From Pseudomonas frederiksbergensis (lineage in GTDB: Bacteria; Pseudomonadota; Gammaproteobacteria; Pseudomonadales; Pseudomonadaceae), in contig NZ_JQGJ02000015.1 in NCBI RefSeq assembly GCF_000802155.2, positions 56,266 through 120,265 on the forward strand: DNA of 64,000 nt, read 5' to 3'. Positions 60,128-64,000 of the stretch are shown here, one piece after another (positions within the stretch are counted from its first letter, which is position 1; each line of letters starts with the position of its first letter). The translations under genes and the position numbers were made by a program. The notes under the pieces were generated by a model. It did no database searches. It saw only the letters and a program-made list of their open reading frames with translations, and had not been told where the DNA came from.

Positions 60128-61024
60128 TTATTCAAGGAGATAACCTTCTGCTTGATTGACCAGCCAGTCGCGAAATGCTCGGAGCGATGCAGATTCCACC
60201 TTTCGCTCCGGGATCATCAGGTAATAGGCCTTGATGCTCGATAAGGCATTGCGGTTCGCGATTACCAAGCGGCGCTCTGCCAATTCGCGCTGGATCAGGA
60301 AAGGCGGGATCAATGCGATTCCCATGTCATGCATGGCCGCTTGGGCGAGCATGGAGAATAGTTCATAGCGCGGGCCTGTCAGGTCTCGTGCGACGTTTAG
60401 ATGCTGAGAGCTGAACCACTGGCGCCACGCGTAGGGGCGGGTGGTCTGCTGAAGCAACGGCAATTCAGCGATGGCGTCCGGTGTCAGTGCGTTCCGACTG
60501 CCCAGCAATGCGGGGCTGCACACCGGCATCGGATTTTCGCCCATCAATTTGTGGGATTCGGTACCGGACCAATCGGCGTCGCCGAAATAGATCGCCGCAT
60601 CAAAGTCGGTGTCGGCAAAGAGGAAGGGGCGTGTTCGGTTGGTAAGGTTGACCGTGACTTCGGGATGCCGCTTCTGAAAGTCCTTCAAGCGTGGCAACAA
60701 CCACTGGGTGCCGAACGTCGGGACCACGGCCAGTTCGATTACGTTTGCGCCGGTATGGCCCATGACTGAAAGGGTGTCGCGCTCGACCGCGTCCAGCTGC
60801 GTGGCAATCCTGCGACTATAAGAAAGGCCTGCTTCGGTCAGCTTTACGCCGCGTCTTGAGCGTCGAAACAGTTCCACACTCAAGAATTCTTCCAGGCTCG
60901 CGATCTGGCGGCAGATCGCTCCCTGGGTGAGCGAAAGCTCCTGCGCGGCCTTGGTAAAGCTTTCGTGGCGGGCCGCGGCCTCGAAACTGACCAGGGCGGC
61001 GGTGCTGGGAATCTTGCGGCGCAT
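60128..61024 (-). CDS. gcdR: LysR regulator of glutarate catabolism (GcdR-like)
   Basis: 298 residues from the ATG at 61024. Helix-turn-helix: AARHESFTKAAQELSLTQGAICRQIASLEEFL. The effector-binding domain is typical for LysR. It is divergent from gcdH-gcdG by about 155 bases, the same as in P. putida, where the homologue activates glutarate/glutaryl-CoA genes. The name rests on that context, and the inducer is inferred. Confidence 0.85.
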   Translation of the reverse strand: MRRKIPSTAALVSFEAAARHESFTKAAQELSLTQGAICRQIASLEEFLSVELFRRSRRGVKLTEAGLSYSRRIATQLDAVERDTLSVMGHTGANVIELAVVPTFGTQWLLPRLKDFQKRHPEVTVNLTNRTRPFLFADTDFDAAIYFGDADWSGTESHKLMGENPMPVCSPALLGSRNALTPDAIAELPLLQQTTRPYAWRQWFSSQHLNVARDLTGPRYELFSMLAQAAMHDMGIALIPPFLIQRELAERRLVIANRNALSSIKAYYLMIPERKVESASLRAFRDWLVNQAEGYLLE

Positions 61025-61179
61025 GTACGGCGACCTCACACATGAAGGGCGTAAACAGCCTTGTTGGCGTTTACGGAGTGAGAAATTAGCACAACAACAT
61101 GCGGAATCCTCGTTTGCTCTCGTGGGAAACCGCGCCTAGGATCAATCCACGAATTTTCATCTCATTGGCGAGGTTACTC

Positions 61180-62361
61180 ATGGCCGGTAAAGCGAGCTTC
61201 AATTGGATCGACCCACTGTTGCTGGACCAGCAGCTCACTGAAGAGGAGCGCATGATTCGCGACACTGCCGAACAGTTCGCTCAGCAGAAGCTTGCGCCTC
61301 GAGTCCTGGAAGCGTTCCGCCATGAAAAGACCGATCCAGCGATTTTCCGTGAAATGGGTGAGGTGGGTCTCCTGGGGGCAACCATTCCCGAGCAATATGG
61401 CGGCAGCGGATTGAACTACGTCAGCTACGGCCTGATTGCCAGGGAAGTGGAGCGCGTCGATTCCGGCTATCGCTCGATGATGAGTGTGCAGTCCTCACTG
61501 GTCATGGTGCCCATCAATGAATTCGGGACTGAGGCACAAAAACAGAAGTATCTACCGAAGCTGGCTTCGGGCGAGTGGATCGGCTGTTTTGGCTTGACTG
61601 AACCAAACCACGGTTCTGACCCGGGCGCGATGATTACCCGTGCGCGCAAAGTGGAAGGCGGCTACAGCCTGACGGGAAGCAAGATGTGGATCACCAACAG
61701 CCCAATCGCTGACGTGTTTGTCGTTTGGGGTAAAGACGACGCTGGCGATATTCGCGGCTTCGTCCTGGAAAAAGGTTGGAAGGGCCTGAGTGCGCCGGCT
61801 ATTCATGGCAAGGTCGGCCTGCGTGCGTCGATTACGGGCGAAATCGTCATGGACAACGTGTTCGTTCCAGAAGAGAACATTTTTCCAGACGTGCGTGGGC
61901 TCAAGGGGCCGTTTACTTGTCTGAACTCGGCGCGCTATGGCATCTCCTGGGGCGCGTTGGGGGCTGCTGAGTTTTGCTGGCACACCGCTCGCCAATACAC
62001 GCTGGATCGGCAGCAATTCGGACGCCCGCTGGCGGCGAATCAATTGATCCAGAAGAAGCTGGCCGACATGCAGACTGAAATCACTCTCGCGCTGCAAGGC
62101 TGCTTGCGCCTGGGGCGCATGAAGGATGAAGGCTCGGCGGCGGTGGAAATTACCTCGATCATGAAGCGCAATTCCTGCGGCAAGTCCTTGGATATCGCGC
62201 GTATGGCGCGTGACATGTTGGGTGGCAATGGTATTTCCGACGAGTTCGGCATTGCTCGTCACCTGGTGAACCTGGAGGTGGTGAACACCTACGAAGGCAC
62301 CCATGACGTCCATGCGCTGATCCTGGGGCGCGCGCAAACCGGTATTCAGGCGTTCTATTAA
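61180..62361 (+). CDS. gcdH: Glutaryl-CoA dehydrogenase
   Basis: 393 residues from the ATG at 61180 (GAGG seven bases upstream). Acyl-CoA dehydrogenase motifs: CFGLTEPNHGSDPGAM, KMWITNSPIADVFVVWGK, and the catalytic glutamate in NTYEGTHDVHALILGR. It oxidises and decarboxylates glutaryl-CoA to crotonyl-CoA in lysine degradation. It is followed 13 bases later by the CoA-transferase. Confidence 0.95.
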   Translation: MAGKASFNWIDPLLLDQQLTEEERMIRDTAEQFAQQKLAPRVLEAFRHEKTDPAIFREMGEVGLLGATIPEQYGGSGLNYVSYGLIAREVERVDSGYRSMMSVQSSLVMVPINEFGTEAQKQKYLPKLASGEWIGCFGLTEPNHGSDPGAMITRARKVEGGYSLTGSKMWITNSPIADVFVVWGKDDAGDIRGFVLEKGWKGLSAPAIHGKVGLRASITGEIVMDNVFVPEENIFPDVRGLKGPFTCLNSARYGISWGALGAAEFCWHTARQYTLDRQQFGRPLAANQLIQKKLADMQTEITLALQGCLRLGRMKDEGSAAVEITSIMKRNSCGKSLDIARMARDMLGGNGISDEFGIARHLVNLEVVNTYEGTHDVHALILGRAQTGIQAFY

Positions 62362-62374
62362 TAGGAGAACGGCG

Positions 62375-63595
62375 ATGGGCGCGCTTTCGCATCTGCGGGT
62401 ATTGGATTTATCCAGGGTCCTGGCTGGGCCTTGGGCTGGACAGATCCTGGCGGACCTGGGGGCAGATGTCATCAAGGTCGAGCGTCCCGGCAACGGTGAC
62501 GATACGCGTGCGTGGGGGCCGCCCTTCCTGAAAGATGCCTATGGCGAGAACACGACCGAGGCGGCTTATTACCTGTCGGCCAATCGCAACAAGCAATCGG
62601 TCACTATCGATTTCACTCGTCCCGAGGGGCAGAAGCTGGTTCGGGAGCTGGCGGCGAAGTCCGACATCCTGATCGAAAACTTCAAGGTGGGTGGGCTCGC
62701 TGCATACGGTCTGGATTACGACTCCTTAAAGGCTATCAACCCGCAGTTGATCTATTGCTCGATCACCGGTTTCGGGCAGACGGGGCCGTACGCCAAGCGC
62801 GCAGGGTATGACTTCATGATCCAAGGGCTGGGAGGCTTGATGAGCCTTACCGGTCGACCGGAAGGAGAGGAGGGCGCTGGGCCGGTCAAAGTCGGAGTTG
62901 CGCTGACCGATATCCTGACCGGCCTGTATTCAACCGCTGCCATCCTCGCGGCATTGGCTCATCGCGATCATGCCGGCGGCGGGCAGCATATCGATATGGC
63001 TTTACTGGATGTCCAGGTGGCCTGTCTGGCCAACCAGGCGATGAACTATTTGACCACTGGCAAGGCGCCGAAGCGCTTGGGAAATGCGCATCCGAATATC
63101 GTGCCCTATCAGGATTTTCCTACGGCTGATGGTGACTTCATTCTTACGGTGGGCAACGACGGTCAGTTCCGAAAATTCGCCGAGGTGGCCGGTCAGCCGC
63201 AATGGGCAGATGATCCTCGATTCGCGACAAACAAAATGAGGGTTGCAAACCGGGCGGCCTTGATCCCATTGATACGCCAGGCGACGGTATTCAAGACGAC
63301 AGCCGAGTGGGTGGTTCAGCTGGAGCAGGCCGGAGTGCCGTGCGGCCCTATCAATGATTTGGCCCAGACGTTTGCGGATCCTCAGGTGCAGGCTCGTGGA
63401 TTGGCAATCGAGTTGCCCCACGCGTTGGCCGGTACGGTGCCTCAGGTAGCCAGTCCTATTCGCTTATCCAATACGCCGATCGAATACAGAAATGCACCTC
63501 CTTTATTGGGGGAGCACACAATGGAGGTGCTGCAGCGGGTGTTGGGGTTGGACAGTGCGGCGGTAGCGACCCTGCGTGATTCTGGCGTCCTATAG
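62375..63595 (+). CDS. gcdG: CaiB/BaiF CoA-transferase, glutarate-type
   Basis: 406 residues. Class III CoA-transferase: LRVLDLSRVLAGPWAGQILADLGADVIKVERP at the start, the catalytic aspartate in RAGYDFMIQGLGGLMSLTG, and CSITGFGQTGPYA. It is expected to transfer CoA from succinyl-CoA to glutarate, feeding gcdH. A clear ribosome binding site (taggag) precedes the ATG. Confidence 0.92.
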   Translation: MGALSHLRVLDLSRVLAGPWAGQILADLGADVIKVERPGNGDDTRAWGPPFLKDAYGENTTEAAYYLSANRNKQSVTIDFTRPEGQKLVRELAAKSDILIENFKVGGLAAYGLDYDSLKAINPQLIYCSITGFGQTGPYAKRAGYDFMIQGLGGLMSLTGRPEGEEGAGPVKVGVALTDILTGLYSTAAILAALAHRDHAGGGQHIDMALLDVQVACLANQAMNYLTTGKAPKRLGNAHPNIVPYQDFPTADGDFILTVGNDGQFRKFAEVAGQPQWADDPRFATNKMRVANRAALIPLIRQATVFKTTAEWVVQLEQAGVPCGPINDLAQTFADPQVQARGLAIELPHALAGTVPQVASPIRLSNTPIEYRNAPPLLGEHTMEVLQRVLGLDSAAVATLRDSGVL

Positions 63596-63665
63596 ATTCC
63601 CTTCTATATAGGAGGCGCGATTTGCGCTCGTTTGGTATCTGATTGAAAGAAAACGAAATAAAGGG

Positions 63666-63693
63666 TTGACGGCAAATTCTGGATGTCTATAAT
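63666..63693 (+). promoter_or_regulatory. Strong promoter 1 of a probable rRNA operon
   Basis: TTGACG, 16 bases, TATAAT. It is the first of three similar elements in 330 bases and lies after gcdG. Confidence 0.75.
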
Positions 63694-63868
63694 TCGCCCC
63701 ACTTCCGGCGCAGTCGAAACGGAAAACTCCTTGAGTTTCAATGAGTTAGATGGTTTCGGCAAGCCAGGCGCTCCAGTTCATCGAAGCGCTGAAGGAGTTG
63801 ATAGAGCGGTGTTGTTTGGCTCTATCGGCGGTTCGATCTTCTCGGTCGAAAGCGGTAAAAAAGAGGTG

Positions 63869-63896
63869 TTGACAGCAGCGAACAACGCTGTAGAAT
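63869..63896 (+). promoter_or_regulatory. Strong promoter 2 of a probable rRNA operon
   Basis: TTGACA, 16 bases, TAGAAT, followed by TCGCCTCCCGCT, the typical start region of Pseudomonas rRNA transcripts. Confidence 0.82.
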
Positions 63897-63988
63897 TCGC
63901 CTCCCGCTAACGAGAGATCGAAAGCGCAAGTGGTTGAAGTTGTTAAGGATTTCCAAGCGAAACTTTGAAAACTTCTTAAAATAACCGC

Positions 63989-64000
63989 TTGACAGATACG
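63989..64000 (+). promoter_or_regulatory. Start of promoter 3 (truncated)
   Basis: TTGACA at 63989-63994; the -10 is beyond the window edge. The pattern repeats promoter 2, so the rRNA operon probably follows directly. Confidence 0.6.

Larger units (their letters stand above)
63596..64000. other. Gene-free promoter region at the right edge
   Basis: 405 bases between gcdG and the window edge without a credible gene; the short open frame at 63683-63910 runs through the promoters. The segment 63900-63990 (agagatcgaaagcgcaagtg onward) reads like the leader of a Pseudomonas rrn operon. Confidence 0.65.

Noticed and set aside
63683..63910. A 75-residue plus-strand frame
   Set aside because: It runs through strong promoter elements of a probable rRNA operon and has no Shine-Dalgarno sequence.
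1..64000. tRNA, CRISPR array, integrase or transposase genes
   Set aside because: None was seen. The repeats found are REP-type pairs and one dispersed palindrome; the accessory regions show no mobility gene in this window.

Overview
The window is a high-GC Pseudomonas chromosome segment, most like the P. fluorescens group and probably near the replication origin. Supporting marks are the gene sets fmt-rsmB-trkA, trpI/trpBA, an aa3 oxidase cluster with a cytochrome-c-fused subunit II, the PA0069-type radical SAM gene, prlC, pntAA-pntAB-pntB and gcdR/gcdH-gcdG, together with Pseudomonas-type small families (DUF2790, DUF2388, DUF1161, DUF6124) and REP/REPIN repeats. All assignments come from reading the sequence; no database search was run.

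Layout. 1-3650: translation/rRNA modification (fmt 3' end, rsmB), potassium uptake (trkA) and a TPR protein. 3660-7090: an accessory patch holding an overlapping two-gene module of unknown function, two decayed copies of it, an orphan gene with a weak uracil-DNA-glycosylase-like look, and a DUF6124 gene behind a long structured leader. 7120-11610: a DUF2790 secreted protein, then an OmpR-type two-component system followed by two alpha/beta hydrolases. 11700-16770: a TonB-dependent receptor with a Fur-like site, a secreted EEP-family phosphodiesterase, and a MerR regulator divergent from an extended SDR. 16970-25475: a minus-strand aa3 cytochrome oxidase cluster (coxB, coxA, ctaG, ctaE, SURF1, a membrane protein, ctaA, ctaB, sco), with one small DUF2909 gene on the other strand. 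25850-36910: housekeeping genes including a SulP transporter beside a beta-carbonic anhydrase, an SOS-box-preceded radical SAM gene, a tandem pair of M3 oligopeptidases, a gamma-carbonic anhydrase and a HAD phosphatase.

37016-42930 is a second accessory region. It starts with a second DUF6124 gene and its duplicated leader, then carries AT-rich island genes: a TIGR04141/DUF6119-type protein, a PD-(D/E)XK-like DUF6998-type protein, a small secreted protein, a coiled-coil/zinc-ribbon protein and a decayed gene. 42935-59700 returns to core genes: an M-type aminopeptidase lipoprotein, paired small lipoproteins, two DUF1161 proteins, OsmC, a luciferase-like oxidoreductase, dodecin, an ElaB/YqjD-like protein, trpI/trpBA, a DUF4105 protein, a tandem triplet of DUF2388 proteins, DUF1127, a CoA-transferase and the pnt operon. 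60128-63595 is the glutarate/glutaryl-CoA module (LysR, gcdH, gcdG). The window ends in a stack of three strong promoter elements that most likely drives an rRNA operon just outside.

The strongest candidate for something undescribed is the roughly 260-base element preceding both DUF6124 genes. Two copies 31 kb apart keep the same hairpins. They also keep a 7-base sequence in two places that can pair, mutually exclusively, with one shared complement, and one stem shows a compensatory A-U to G-C change. The only open frame across it changes amino acids at nearly every difference, so the constraint looks RNA-level. The second candidate is the island pair TIGR04141/DUF6119 plus PD-(D/E)XK-like protein.
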